In this document: piece after piece, positions 1 through 10,600 of the stretch | Position numbering within the stretch: the stretch's first letter is position 1 | How the letters are laid out: each line of letters opens with the position of its first letter | Origin: Lachancea dasiensis | Taxonomy: Eukaryota; Ascomycota; Saccharomycetes; Saccharomycetales; Saccharomycetaceae | Length of the DNA stretch: 64,000 nucleotides | Direction of reading: 5' to 3' | Assembly: GCA_900074725.1 (NCBI GenBank) | Contig: LT598455.1 | Location: 1,802 to 65,801 of the forward strand | The notes under the pieces: model-generated | Told to the model about the DNA's origin: nothing | Database searches by the model: none | The model's input: the letters and a program-made list of their open reading frames with translations, nothing else | Program-made: the position numbers and the translations under genes

Positions 1-59
1 GAAATAGGAAACAACAAATAAAAGGAGGGATAGATATGTCTAGTCTCTCTTGTCATTTT

Positions 60-1706
60 TCAAGATACTGAGAATCCTCTTACCAAGGGGGCGCTCAGAT
101 GGAATATCCTCAGGGTTTGCTCGATGTCTTCGAAGATCGACTTGAGATCAACCTCGTGTGGACGCAAATATCTCGTCTTCTTGAAAAGTTTCCAAAAGGT
201 AAACAAGCCAATAGCCAATGGAATGATGAAGTATCGAGTGAAAAAGGATTCAATGTCGAAATGCCCATGAATGAAGTTATAGAAACCTCCCGTCAACAAA
301 AAGATTACAGACATAATACCAGAAAACCACGCTGCAAACGGGGCAATGCGAGTATGGTAGGGTAGATCTGATCTCGAGTATCCTTGTGCTTTCAATGCTC
401 TATCCATGTGGATGTGGTTTGCGGAAATTAAAATCCAACGCAGCAGCGTGTTTGAAGAAACCAATTCTTGAAACCAGCTGAAGACTTTCGAAGACGACTC
501 CGAACAAGACATATAAGCGAGTGGCAAAAATGCAGATATGAACAGAATTCCAACCCAAGGAATCCCGCGCCTGTTGGTTTTGAGAAAAATTTTTGGAGCC
601 TGGTTTTTGGTGGCCAAAGCAAATAAGTTCCGGGAACCTTCCACAAGGGCCAGGTTACCTGCAGACCAAGCTGACGTCAGAACAATTGCATTGATAATAT
701 GGGGTAAAACCTTTATCCCTGCACGGTTCATGGCAATGACATACGGACTGGACTTGGCAGTACCAGTACCCGTGGCAATAAGTTCGTCGTTGTAAGGAAC
801 GATCATGGTCAGAATCAGGACAGCCAAGAGGTATAACACGATGATGCGAGTAAAAACATTTTTTGCGCCGTGGAAGATCGCGTGTCTGCTGTTTTTCGTT
901 TCACCAGCCAGGATAGCAATATTTTGGATCCCACTGTAAGAATAGACAACGGAAGAAAGCGCTGACCAGAACCCTACAAACTTTCCAATGCTACCATCGA
1001 CCAGGTAGGTTGCAAAGGGCCCAGGATCTCTCCAGTAGTGGAACCCCAATCTTTCCTGGCCCTTGGTGCCGCCTAGGTCTATAACCCGGCCTGTCACGAT
1101 CAAAATGAGAATCAAAATAACCTTGAGCCAACCAAAAAAGTATTCCACTTCACCATAGAACCTTACCGTGTAAATGTTGGTTAAAACAAAGAGCACTCCA
1201 AAGATAGTGATGAAAACACCCGAGTTCAAGTCCGTCCAATACTTCATGACAACTGCGGTGGCAGACAGCTCGCCGGGCATCATAGAGGAGTAGGTCGAGA
1301 TCCATCCAAATGTAAAGCCAATAGATTCGTCAATGAATCGTTCTGCATGTCTGATAGTGGCACCGGTTGCCGGCATGAAAGAAGCCACCTCAGCGATGGC
1401 TATTTGGTTGCACCCAACAACGATACCGACAACAAGGTAGGCAATGAACATCCCAGCGGGACCTGTTTTATGCAGGGTGCCTCCTGACGACAGAAAGAGC
1501 CCCGTACCAAAAACACCTACCAGTGTCAACATTTTAATGTGACGCTCTTTCAAGCCTTGCTTCAGCTTAGACCTGTCATTGTGAATAACACCAATCTGCG
1601 CTTCTGTAACAGTTTGAACGTCGATAATCTGACCGTCAGACTTTTCGTCGCTGGCTCCTTTTTCTTGTGGTGTTAGCTCAAAGCCTTTGCTCAGCGAAGA
1701 CGACAT
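60..1706 (-). CDS. YAT-family amino-acid permease
   Basis: A 548-residue polytopic protein of the yeast amino-acid transporter branch of the APC superfamily; it should import amino acids with protons across the plasma membrane. A hydrophilic N-terminus of about 55 residues leads into the first membrane segment with the family motif GVFGTGLFLSSG (residues 64-75), followed by TGPAG; hydrophobic segments continue to about residue 505 and a charged tail ends the protein. The ATG lies at 1706. It does not match the well-known Gap1 or Dip5 sequences closely from memory, so the substrate is not assigned. Upstream (1707 onward) is a T-rich promoter with a GATAAG near 1930. The permease and the neighbouring argininosuccinate lyase are divergently arranged. 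Family is seen clearly; specificity is unknown. Confidence 0.9.
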   Translation of the reverse strand: MSSSLSKGFELTPQEKGASDEKSDGQIIDVQTVTEAQIGVIHNDRSKLKQGLKERHIKMLTLVGVFGTGLFLSSGGTLHKTGPAGMFIAYLVVGIVVGCNQIAIAEVASFMPATGATIRHAERFIDESIGFTFGWISTYSSMMPGELSATAVVMKYWTDLNSGVFITIFGVLFVLTNIYTVRFYGEVEYFFGWLKVILILILIVTGRVIDLGGTKGQERLGFHYWRDPGPFATYLVDGSIGKFVGFWSALSSVVYSYSGIQNIAILAGETKNSRHAIFHGAKNVFTRIIVLYLLAVLILTMIVPYNDELIATGTGTAKSSPYVIAMNRAGIKVLPHIINAIVLTSAWSAGNLALVEGSRNLFALATKNQAPKIFLKTNRRGIPWVGILFISAFLPLAYMSCSESSSKVFSWFQELVSSNTLLRWILISANHIHMDRALKAQGYSRSDLPYHTRIAPFAAWFSGIMSVIFLLTGGFYNFIHGHFDIESFFTRYFIIPLAIGLFTFWKLFKKTRYLRPHEVDLKSIFEDIEQTLRIFHLSAPLVRGFSVS

Positions 1707-2575
1707 TTTGAACTACGGACGCAGAGAACAGAGCTATAATGTTCTTCCAACTTTGAGACATCTTTAGTCGTTATTAAGAAACCCTGCCTCATTTATAGCC
1801 TACACTTGGGCATGGTGTAGCCCAGTTGAAGAGTTTTTTTTTTCAGGACCGTGCAACAAACTGCAGCTGTGTTGAAGAACAATTTCAAGAAGAAGAAAGG
1901 GTATTAAAAAACATACTGGACCGGCTGATCACGATAAGAATGCAGGATCGTTGATATAGTCAGAGATAGTGCAGAGCTGAAAGAGAATTTTGAATCACAA
2001 CCTGCGCCTTCAATTTGCTACGTCCAAGGAATAATTTTCTTTGGTAACTGAGACTTACTACATGCCAAGGGCCGCATTTCCTACTTGATATCATTCTGCT
2101 TTGCAAGTATACCGCTTTCCGCTACCCACGGGAGGTACTTTTCATGAGGATATTGTATCACATATTTTCTTTGTCTGTGGCCATCTCCGACCAAAGATGA
2201 GCTGAGGCTCTCTTCACAAGGGCGTCCTCTCTCCAAAAATGCCCCCATGGAAGCGTAAAAGCAGCACGGGCTTATCGCCAAGTCTCTAGGACGGCTGTTT
2301 AGGAATATTTACGGCATTTCATGCAAGCTTTACTCTTGGGAATTTATCTTAGTGAAATCTTGTTCGGGGAATCCTGCCTTTTAGAAAAATTGAAAAGTCT
2401 AACGCTCAAACCCAGTGGAATTCTGATTATCGGAGGGCTATCTGGGAGCTAAGAAACAATTTAAGAGCCTACGGTTTACTTGATTCTGTTAAAATGAGTA
2501 CTTAAGTCTAGTACCTAGCCTTCCGACAAGGATAGTTTGTAGCGCATTTATTCAACATTGGCACTTCAGTACAAG
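1707..2575. other. Divergent intergenic region
   Basis: This 869-base stretch separates the permease from the first argininosuccinate lyase and must hold both promoters. It is AT-rich, with a long T run near 1836 and one GATAAG near 1930. A 66-codon frame on the minus strand at 2081-2281 has no recognisable features and is not called. No Gcn4-type TGACTCA site was seen. Confidence 0.6.
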
Positions 2576-3967
2576 ATGCCTGGCGAGAAACCTGAGCAGA
2601 AACTATGGGGTGGAAGGTTCACCGGGGAAACAGACCCTTTGATGCATCTGTACAACGGGTCTCTGTCTTACGACCAAAAAATGTACGATGCTGATCTCGA
2701 CAACTCAAAGTACTATACTGAGGGCTTACTGAAAGTAGGTCTTCTGACACCAGAGGAGCTCAGTGAGATTCACAGAGGCTTGGAAGTGATCCGCGGTGAA
2801 TGGACTTCGGATTCGTTTGTGGAGAAAGATGGCGACGAGGACATCCACACCGCCAACGAGAGAAGGTTGGGCGAGATCATCGGCAGACACATCGCCGGAA
2901 AAGTACACACGGGTAGATCCAGAAACGACCAAGTTGCCACGGACATGCGAATCTACTGTCGTAACGCCCTCACTAAGCTGCAGAAAATCCTCACCGATCT
3001 CATCGGAGCGATTTTGCAGAGATCGGAGACCGAGATCGACGTTTTGATGCCTGGATACACTCACTTGCAGAGAGCGCAGCCAATCAGATGGTCGCACTGG
3101 CTCAACCTCTACGCTACCTATTTTGTTGAGGACTTCAAGAGACTGAGACAGATCAAAGAAAGGCTCAACGTGTCTCCTTTGGGGTGTGGTGCCTTGGCCG
3201 GTCACCCTTACGGTATTGACAGAGAATACATCGCGGGCAAGCTAGGATTTGACGATTGCATTGGCAACTCGCTCCAAGCCGTCTCTGACAGAGATTTTGT
3301 CGTGGAAATTCTGTTCTGGTGTTCACTTTTTATGAACCACGTTTCCAGATTCAGTGAGGATTTGATCCTCTATTCCACCGCCGAGTTTGGTTTTGTCAAG
3401 CTTTCGGACGCCTACAGTACTGGCTCTTCGTTGATGCCTCAGAAGAAAAATCCAGACTCGTTGGAGCTGTTGAGAGGTAAATCTGGCAGAGTGTTTGGCT
3501 CCCTTTCTTGGTTCATGATGTCTCTGAAATCAATCCCATCTACTTACAATAAGGATATGCAGGAAGACAAAGAGCCCTTGTTTGATGCACTTGTTACAGT
3601 GGAGCACTCAATCTTGATCTCCACAGGTGTAATCTCTACTTTGAGCATCAACAAGGAGAACATGTTCAATGCCTTGACAATGGACATGTTGGCCACCGAT
3701 CTTGCGGACTACTTGGTGAGAAAGGGTGTCCCCTTCAGGGAAACCCACCATATTTCCGGTGAGGCCGTCAGCAAAGCCGAGAAACTGAAGCTTTCCGGTA
3801 TCGACCAATTGAGTGTTGCTCAGTACAAGGAGATTGACGCCAGATTCGGTGACGATGTCGTTGACGTTTTTGATTTTGAAGTATCTGTCGAAAGAAGAAC
3901 AGCTACCGGCGGTACTGCCAAATGTGCTGTGTTGAAGCAGATTCAAAAGCTGAAGAACAAAATATAG
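2576..3967 (+). CDS. ARG4: Argininosuccinate lyase, ARG4 type (copy 1)
   Basis: A 463-residue argininosuccinate lyase, the same length as S. cerevisiae Arg4 and collinear with it. It splits argininosuccinate into arginine and fumarate in the cytosol. [14 protein letters not shown] begins at residue 10, the HTGRSRNDQ motif at 111, YTHLQRAQP at 161 and the superfamily signature [10 protein letters not shown] at 283-292 with its catalytic serine. The open frame extends 18 bases further to a TTG, but the first ATG (2576) gives the family N-terminus. About 93% of residues match the second copy at 38975-40366. Residue 312 is Trp (TGG at 3509-3511) where the sister copy, S. cerevisiae Arg4 and most relatives have Gly in the [10 protein letters not shown] segment, so activity may be altered. 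It converges on the divergent lyase at 4492-5867. Confidence 0.95.
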   Translation: MPGEKPEQKLWGGRFTGETDPLMHLYNGSLSYDQKMYDADLDNSKYYTEGLLKVGLLTPEELSEIHRGLEVIRGEWTSDSFVEKDGDEDIHTANERRLGEIIGRHIAGKVHTGRSRNDQVATDMRIYCRNALTKLQKILTDLIGAILQRSETEIDVLMPGYTHLQRAQPIRWSHWLNLYATYFVEDFKRLRQIKERLNVSPLGCGALAGHPYGIDREYIAGKLGFDDCIGNSLQAVSDRDFVVEILFWCSLFMNHVSRFSEDLILYSTAEFGFVKLSDAYSTGSSLMPQKKNPDSLELLRGKSGRVFGSLSWFMMSLKSIPSTYNKDMQEDKEPLFDALVTVEHSILISTGVISTLSINKENMFNALTMDMLATDLADYLVRKGVPFRETHHISGEAVSKAEKLKLSGIDQLSVAQYKEIDARFGDDVVDVFDFEVSVERRTATGGTAKCAVLKQIQKLKNKI

Positions 3968-4491
3968 TACGTGAATATTCTTGGAGGCCTTTTAAGTAAT
4001 GAATTTCAACGGTATGGGTCAGGATATAGGCGGGAGACTACTTTAACGCTACTTCATGGGTACGGTTGTTTGTGTAAATCAGCAGAGTAACAAATTCAGG
4101 CGCAACGGAATTGGAGTGATTCGATTGGCGTTTCCCGAAGACAGCAAATGGAGTAAATATTTCATAAGCCCCCTCTGTGTCCTTCATGCTAAAGGACCCC
4201 CTTATCGCAGTTTTTTCAGAAACAGGCAAAGGATCAAGTTGGTACATTCCCAAGGTAATGGTCGTCTTCTTTCATTTGGGATCATTATTATCAGAGTGAG
4301 TAAAAACAATCTCCGCTCACGCCACGCTTCAAATATGAATTGGATACATTGCAACACAGATCTTTTTAAACTTATCTCGATTAGCTTATACAACTACCAC
4401 ACAGTCAATGGACATTCATCGAATTAGAATTCTGGGGACGGTGTAGTCTCGAAAAGAAGGTTCCATTTCCAACTGTCAATGAAACGAGCCT
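3968..4491. other. Convergent intergenic region
   Basis: A 524-base stretch between the 3' ends of two argininosuccinate lyase genes. Short open frames on both strands (4056-4427 and others) look like chance frames; no domain or repeat is recognised. It should hold both transcription terminators. Confidence 0.5.
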
Positions 4492-5867
4492 TCAAAAGCC
4501 TGATACTATGCGTTCAATGCAGTCAAGCTGCTCTAGAACCGCAGATTTGGAGGTACCACCCCTCACTGACTTTTTTTCAACACTGCTTTCAAAATCAAAT
4601 GCAGAATAGAGATCTGGTCCAAATCTTTCATCAATCGCTTGGAACTCCTTGAGGGACAGGTTATCTATAGCACCACCTTCAGCCTCGCCAGCCGCTTTAA
4701 CAACCTGGCCGACGATCCGATGACATTCACGGAATGGAACACCTTTGCGAACCAGATAATCAGCAAGGTCAGTAGCCAGCATGTCGGTAGATAAAGCACC
4801 TCTCATTTCTCCGACGTCTATGGAAAGTGTGGAAATGACGCCAGTGAAAATGTCAAGTGAGTCCTTGACAGTATCAAGGGTATCAAAAACAGCTCTTTTA
4901 TCTTCTGCGAGATCCTTGTTGTAGGTGGAAGGTAAACCCTTCACGGCCATCATGAAGCCCGCCAGGTTTCCAAATAGACGTCCAGCTTTTCCTCTAATGA
5001 GCTCAAGGCTATCCGGGTTCTTTTTCTGGGGCATTAGCGAAGATCCTGTGGAGTAGGCATCAGAAAGTTTGACAAATCCAAACTCGCTTGTGGAGTACGC
5101 AATCAAATCCTCAGCCATTCTAGATAGGTGGGAAGAAACACTGCAGCCCCAGTATAGAGTATCTAGAACAAAACCTCTGTCACCCACCACCATTAAGGAG
5201 TTGCCCATGTGCTTTGGAAAGTGGAGCTCATCGGCGAGCAGTTGCCGGTCAATATTGAACGAATGTCCAGCCAAGGCGCCTGAGCCCAGTGGACAACGGT
5301 TGGTGATATCTAGCGCCATTTCAAGCCTTTGAATATCGTCTGTAAGCTGCGTAGCGTATGAGCTCAGCAAGTGTGCCCAGCGAATTGGTTGTGCGCGCTG
5401 GAGGTGCGTGTACCCAGGCATTAGGACATCGATTTCTTTTCTGGCCCTGTTTATCAAGCACAGTATCAAGTTTTTCAGGCACTGGCGCCCTGATATCAAG
5501 TGCTTCCGCACATACAGACGCAAGTCTGTGGACACCTGGTCATTCCGCGAGCGACCAGTGTGTACTTTTCCTCCTAGAGGTCCAATGATCTCTGTAAGTC
5601 TTCTTTCGTTGGCAGTGTGGATGTCCTCATCGCCTGGCTTCTCTTGAAACTTACCGTTTTCCCATTCGTTCAACACTTGTTTTAGACCTTCTTGGATTTG
5701 AGCTAGCTCCTTTGCGTCAAGGATACCTGCTTTGTGCAGAGCAAGTACGTATGCCCCAGTTCCTTCAATATCTTCGCTATACATGGCTTTTCCAACTGTT
5801 AAGCTGTTGTTGAATTTAGTCATAAGTGGGTCGGTCCCTTGAGTGAACCGACGCCCCAAAGCTGCAT
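4492..5867 (-). CDS. Divergent argininosuccinate lyase-like protein with frame problem at start
   Basis: About 455 residues of the argininosuccinate lyase/fumarase superfamily, clearly related to but far from the two ARG4 copies. [36 protein letters not shown] and [20 protein letters not shown] are all present. The uninterrupted frame has no ATG before Met13 (5823) of its TTG-started form. An ATG at 5867 starts M-Q-L-W-G in another frame, exactly where relatives read LWGGRFT, so one base appears to be missing between LWG and RRFTQGTDPLM. The gene may therefore start at 5823, be newly inactivated, or hold a sequence error. The usually conserved SDRDF segment reads GDRGF (residues 226-230 of the TTG form). 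Its closer likeness to filamentous-fungal or animal lyases suggests separate origin; that is inference. Confidence 0.8.
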
Positions 5868-6566
5868 GCTTTGTTCAGACATTCTTTTTCTGGTTCTGAA
5901 AGGCTACAATTCTGAGCTAAACTTTTACTTGAGGGCTGGAGAAGAATTGGTGTCTGCATTTATGGACAAGCTTTGTAGGTTACCTAGATTTTATTGTCGC
6001 TACCAGTTTCCGCCGCGATCTTCAAGAAAGGGTTAGATAAGAAACCGGGGTATCTGCCATGATAAAGAGATAAGCACTTTGTCCAAAAAGGTGGAAAAAA
6101 CGTTATCTTTGCCAGAGCGAACTTAAAATCTTGGTATGGGAGCGCGGCCAAAGAAAACGAGCGCGGTCAAACAGAGCGAGCGTGTGAATTCCTCTTAGGA
6201 TTCTCAGTGACATGGCAGTCACCTGAATGTCGCTATATCCTTCCGTCGTGATCAAACACTTTGCGTAAGTCAAAGAGAGAATTCTCCTGTGCCTTTCTCG
6301 GCTTGTCCTTCCCACTAGGTGAATAATACCTCTCCCATACCTGCCAGATCGGGCCTCTGCTTTTTGAAGATGGTGTCTATACCCAATGAGCCCGTTTTGA
6401 GTCGATAAAAGCTTTATCGGCAGCAGAAATGGATACACATTTGAAAAGGTAAACAGTTACCGACACACCATCTCATAATTAGCATAAATTAGACTGACAT
6501 TTCCGTTCGATGTCAAAGTCTCGCCGTCAAAGTTGTAAGTTCCTCTATATCCACCCCAATAGCAGC
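5868..6566. promoter_or_regulatory. Divergent promoter region with GATA sites
   Basis: About 700 bases between the divergent lyase and the first Dal5-type permease. GATAAG occurs at 6036-6041 and 6069-6074 and its complement core TTATC at 6103, a density fitting Gln3/Gat1-type nitrogen control of a Dal5-like gene. Frames at 5839-6036 and 6103-6438 are not convincing as genes. Confidence 0.5.
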
Positions 6567-8084
6567 ATGTCTTCCGTCAAGCAGCACGATGAGGTGGTCA
6601 CCACGGTGCTCAGCAGCGAACAAGTGGCAGAGTTTTATGAAGTCAAGAACAGAGATTTGGCTATGGAAGAGGTCGAAGCGGCCGCACATTTCGAGATCGA
6701 TCCATCTGCTACTAGAAGACTTGTCTGGAAGATAGACCTTATATTTTTGACGGTGATCTCATTGGTGTCGGCGTTCCAATATATGGACAAGTCTTCCAGT
6801 AATTACGCTTCGGTCATGGGCATCAAAAAAGATCTGAATATGGTGGGCAACCAGTATAACTGGGTTGGAACGTCGTTCTATCTCGGCTTTTTGGTGTTCG
6901 AAATTCCGTGCTCTTGGACTCTGCAACGTCTACCACTGGCCAAAATTTCAAGTGCGTATATTTTGGCCTGGGGGCTTCTTCTGTGTCTGACCTCGCTGGT
7001 AAAGTCTTACTCCACATTTATCCTCACCAGAACGCTCTTGGGGGTTTTGGAATCCTCTATCACACCGGCCATGGTTTTGTTCATGTCACAGTGGTACAAA
7101 AAAGAAGAGCAGTTCTTCCGCACATCTATTCTGATTGCGTGGAATGCGGTAGGCGGCTTGGTCGGTGCCTCCACATCCTACCGCCTATATGAGCGCCAGC
7201 TTGCGGGTACCCTCTCCATGGACGCCTGGCGAATTTTGTTTATCATTGTAGGGCTCATCACTATTGTAACTGGACTGCTGGTCCTATTTATTGTTCCAGA
7301 CACCCCTTCTCAGGCCTGGTGGCTAAACAAGCGTGAAAAGTTCCTTGCCGTTGAACGTATACGTACCAACAAACAAGGGTTCGGAAACCGCCATTTCAAA
7401 AAGGAGCAGGTATATGAGGCACTACGGGACCCTCGTTTGTACCTCTACTTTTTCCTACAAGTAGCGGTCGCTATCCCTAACGGTGGCTTTTCCAACTTTA
7501 GTGCTCAGATGATTGCTGGTCTCGGCTACGGGAAGGGGAAAGCTCTACTAATGGGAATGCCAACTAGTGCAGTGTCAATTGTCGGTTTGGTGTTGTTTGG
7601 CTATCTTTCAACTCTCAGAAATCGCAGATTGGACATCGCTTTTGCTGGACTTACTCTCAATCTCATTTCGGGCTGTCTCATGGCCTTTGCGAAACCGCTA
7701 CACGCCCAGCTTGCGGGTTACTACATTTTTGGTCTCTCTCCAATCCCTTACACCTGTATTTTGAGTTTTATTGCCTCTAATAGTGCTGGTCACTCTAAGA
7801 AGGTCTTCATGGGTGCGATTTCTATGATTGGCTACTGTACTGGTAACTTGGTTGGACCTCAAACGTTTCGTGAATCGCAGGCACCTCACTATCAGGGAGC
7901 AAAGACTGCGATAGTTGCCTGTTATTGTATTGCCTTTTTTATTTGGCTTGCCATATATGCTGTTAACGTGCGCGAGAATAAGAGACGTGATGCTCGGAAT
8001 GAGAAGCTTCCGGAGGACTTTGTAAACTCAGAATTTGCTGATCTCACTGACTTCCAGAACCCTGAATTCAGGTACTCTATCTGA
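6567..8084 (+). CDS. Dal5/Tna1-type anion:cation symporter (MFS), copy 1
   Basis: A 505-residue major facilitator of the Dal5-Tna1-Vht1 branch, which imports organic anions such as allantoate, ureidosuccinate, dipeptides or nicotinate. The RKxD-like VWKIDLIFLTVISLVSAFQY segment with MDKSS, the YNWVGTSFYLGFLVFEIP segment and the typical tail EFADLTDFQNPEFRYSI support this. I chose the ATG at 6567 (MSSVKQHDEV); an upstream ATG at 6510 would add 19 residues with no family counterpart. Twelve membrane segments are expected. It is paralogous to the gene at 23742-25286 with the same tail motif. Substrate cannot be told from sequence. GATA-rich DNA upstream fits nitrogen catabolite control. Confidence 0.9.
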   Translation: MSSVKQHDEVVTTVLSSEQVAEFYEVKNRDLAMEEVEAAAHFEIDPSATRRLVWKIDLIFLTVISLVSAFQYMDKSSSNYASVMGIKKDLNMVGNQYNWVGTSFYLGFLVFEIPCSWTLQRLPLAKISSAYILAWGLLLCLTSLVKSYSTFILTRTLLGVLESSITPAMVLFMSQWYKKEEQFFRTSILIAWNAVGGLVGASTSYRLYERQLAGTLSMDAWRILFIIVGLITIVTGLLVLFIVPDTPSQAWWLNKREKFLAVERIRTNKQGFGNRHFKKEQVYEALRDPRLYLYFFLQVAVAIPNGGFSNFSAQMIAGLGYGKGKALLMGMPTSAVSIVGLVLFGYLSTLRNRRLDIAFAGLTLNLISGCLMAFAKPLHAQLAGYYIFGLSPIPYTCILSFIASNSAGHSKKVFMGAISMIGYCTGNLVGPQTFRESQAPHYQGAKTAIVACYCIAFFIWLAIYAVNVRENKRRDARNEKLPEDFVNSEFADLTDFQNPEFRYSI

Positions 8085-8760
8085 AGCCTACAGGATGCTT
8101 CGATAATACATTTATAGTTTCAGATTAGGTTTCAATCCTATATGTATATGGTTTTTTTTTCAGCGCAGGCTTTCATAGTATTATCAAACCTGACCAAGAC
8201 CTCTTCGAAATATCGATACCTTGGATATACTTGAACCGAAATTTGTAGCACCAAATGGCAGACATGAGTCTGTACCAGGGAGATTACTCGTCGAGCCAGA
8301 GTAATACGATCTCTCACCTTCTTCATTATCCCAGCTGGTCATGACGGATACTAAGGAATGCTTGTTTTATCATGCCACCTTATTCAACGACTTTTATGGA
8401 CTTCCGAGGTCAACCTGCAAAAGAAAACCTATGAAGAACGTTTGGAGATACCGCAATCTGTCGAGAAATCGATATCGATACGAGCGTCAAATAGCAGATT
8501 CAGCGCTAGGAGTTATAAGACAAACTGGTATAGTGAGTGATATTGGGTGAACAAGTTCAAGCCAATTGACTTACCACATTACTTGATCTCGTTAAGAGAA
8601 CACATTTTAGAAATTTTATACAAATCGAGAAGACCGAATAGTGTCCAAGAGTACTTGAGCTGGATAAGTTATCATTATTAAGGCTCTTATCATTGATAAT
8701 AACATGGTCAAGAACGGACTATTAATAAAAGTCACCTACCAAACGTTGGTTAAGGAAGCT

Positions 8761-8875
8761 GAACCAGTTCAAGTACCTAAATAATAACGGACAGATAAAT
8801 AGAATTCCCTAGATCCAAGTTACCCATCTTACAATGTCTGTTAACGATTTACAAGACAAATTTAGTAAGCTTTCT
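8761..8875 (+). pseudogene. Gene-start relic (5' flank plus first codons), repeat A
   Basis: The stretch holds promoter-like DNA followed by an ATG at 8834 that reads MSVNDLQDKFSKLS and then runs into unrelated sequence. The minus strand at 21103-21235 carries a clearly related block, including AATTCCCTAGATCCAA in the flank and SDLQDKLSKLS after the ATG. Two copies sharing flank and start indicate duplicated and decayed genes of one family. I do not recognise the parent gene. Confidence 0.6.
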
Positions 8876-9186
8876 CGCATCAATAGTATAGCCGGCCAAC
8901 TCTTTTTTTTGTCCCATGATGTCCAGTTTAGGTTTATCGGTGTCCTAATACCGGCTCTGATAAGCAGATAAGAGGTGCAATATTATAGTGATAAGTTTAT
9001 GTGCTAGAAAATGTGCAATGATATCTAGGAAAGAGGATCAACAGTTACCGATACCATTATCTTGACCCGGTTTCTGAGACGGCCGGCATAATCTAGGATA
9101 AGATAGAACCGGTTGCCTGCAAGAAAAAACCAGGTAGGTGTGTAAGGAAATCAACACTAGATCAGTTCGGTGCTTCCAGCGCAAAT

Positions 9187-9444
9187 CTAGGTCAGGCGCG
9201 GGGCGTGATTCGCGCCAGGCTTCAAAGCACTCCAAATGCGATAATTTTTATTCCCCTGAAAGACGGTCTTTCCCATAACTATTACGAGCACTCTTCTCCT
9301 GAGGAAGTGCAACATGGTCTTCAGGTTCTGTAGCAGGCGGTCATGAACTATGATAATCACCGTGCCACTAAAATAACTAATGTTACCGGGAAATGATTCA
9401 TGACCGTACGTCAAGTCATGCAGGAGTTCTGGATCTCTATGCAT
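9187..9444 (-). pseudogene. Possible relic of an ABC-transporter ATPase end
   Basis: An 85-codon frame includes GTVIIIVHDRL followed about 20 residues later by VIVMGKTVFQGN. This spacing resembles the H-loop and the following strand of ABC ATPase domains (hydrophobic strand, His, then a GKxVFxGN-like turn). Nothing upstream or downstream gives Walker motifs. It could be chance; weak call. Confidence 0.2.
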
Positions 9445-10149
9445 CTTGGTTCGTGTGGCAATCCCATCGTATGCACACTGGCCAGTCCAGAATTAAGAAT
9501 CGAAAGCGTCGTTTTGTGACAATGCTTATGTATTGTTGGAGAGTGCTACTTACCTTTTCAGTTCGAGGCGCTTAACTTTAGCTACATTCTAAGGTACGTT
9601 AGTTGACGAGATTTTTCTTAGCACATGGAAGTGAAGAGGTCTAAAGTGCGAGTCCTCCCAGTATACAGTTGTGACATGATAATCAAACATTCCGTTGATG
9701 TCCAATGCCGCATAGCAGCTCGTTAGTACCTCACTTCGTCGCGCTCTTGTCATGACATTGAATGGCAAGCAAAATTAAGGTATTCGAAAACAGAGAGCCT
9801 GCATGTACCTCATATTCATGCGGGCTTGCATGTCTCGAAACACCTCCTTGGACCCGATTGAGTCATTTCACAATTGTTGTGAACTTAAGCAACTACATCA
9901 ATCTCGGTTAATAGACCTACTAAAGATACTCTACCATCTTTTCTCTTGGCGCGGTGACATATCAATTCAGTAGGAAATCAACCTGAGAGGGAACACGTGG
10001 GAAGCTAGTTCGGAGCCTAGTGATTGATATAACTATCCATTCACAGGTTAAATATTGTTTGAATACCGGCGACATATTAATTTATAGAAATAATTTTGAC
10101 TGGACCCTAAGTTGGTAGCGCTAACGGAGAAGCTAAATGGTACAATAAA

Positions 10150-10600
10150 ATGGCTGTGTCTGCTTACAAAGATTCCAAATCGAAACAGTTTCTTACTCCC
10201 AGTAAGTTGGCTTCGATAGCAGGCATATATGTTGGCCTTTCAACATTGATAGCTGTTTGGGCGCTCAACCAGGATGTGAGTGCAGGTATATGTCTCATTG
10301 CTACGACAGGGGCATTGGAGGTATATTGGGCTGTAGCCCACCTCAGCGAGCGAGCATCTGGGTTAAGCGCTATTGGCATTGTGGTAATTACCTTGCTTAT
10401 TGGCATGTTTACATCTGCAAATGCTATATGGTCAATTCCTGCGGCTCCGCTATCACCGATGCTGTTGGTCTAACCAGGGACGCCAATGACCAGGCAAACG
10501 GGGTAGCCTGCTCCATATCAGGCTCAGTTTTAGCCGCTATAACATTTGCAGGATCAACCATAGCTGCGTACGGGGCAGCAGCAGGTTGGCTATAGTCTCG
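10150..10600 (+). pseudogene. Fossil of a small membrane protein, possibly killer-toxin-like
   Basis: Two overlapping open frames encode Ala/Gly-rich hydrophobic segments. The layout is loosely reminiscent of the hydrophobic front part of yeast killer preprotoxins captured in chromosomes, but I cannot confirm the family. It looks broken rather than intact. Age cannot be judged without relatives. Confidence 0.25.

Larger units (their letters stand above)
8085..10149. other. 2.1-kb gene-poor stretch with relics
   Basis: No intact gene is recognised. It contains a gene-start relic (8761-8875) repeated in inverse orientation near 21100-21235, and a weak piece on the minus strand (9187-9444) resembling the end of an ABC-transporter ATPase domain. 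A coding-like piece at 8341-8550 is open in two frames but not recognised. The pattern is that of decayed subtelomeric genes. Confidence 0.6.

Noticed and set aside
6510-6566. Longer N-terminus for the first Dal5-type permease
   Set aside because: Nineteen extra residues rich in Ser, Arg and Cys do not match the family; the ATG at 6567 is preferred.
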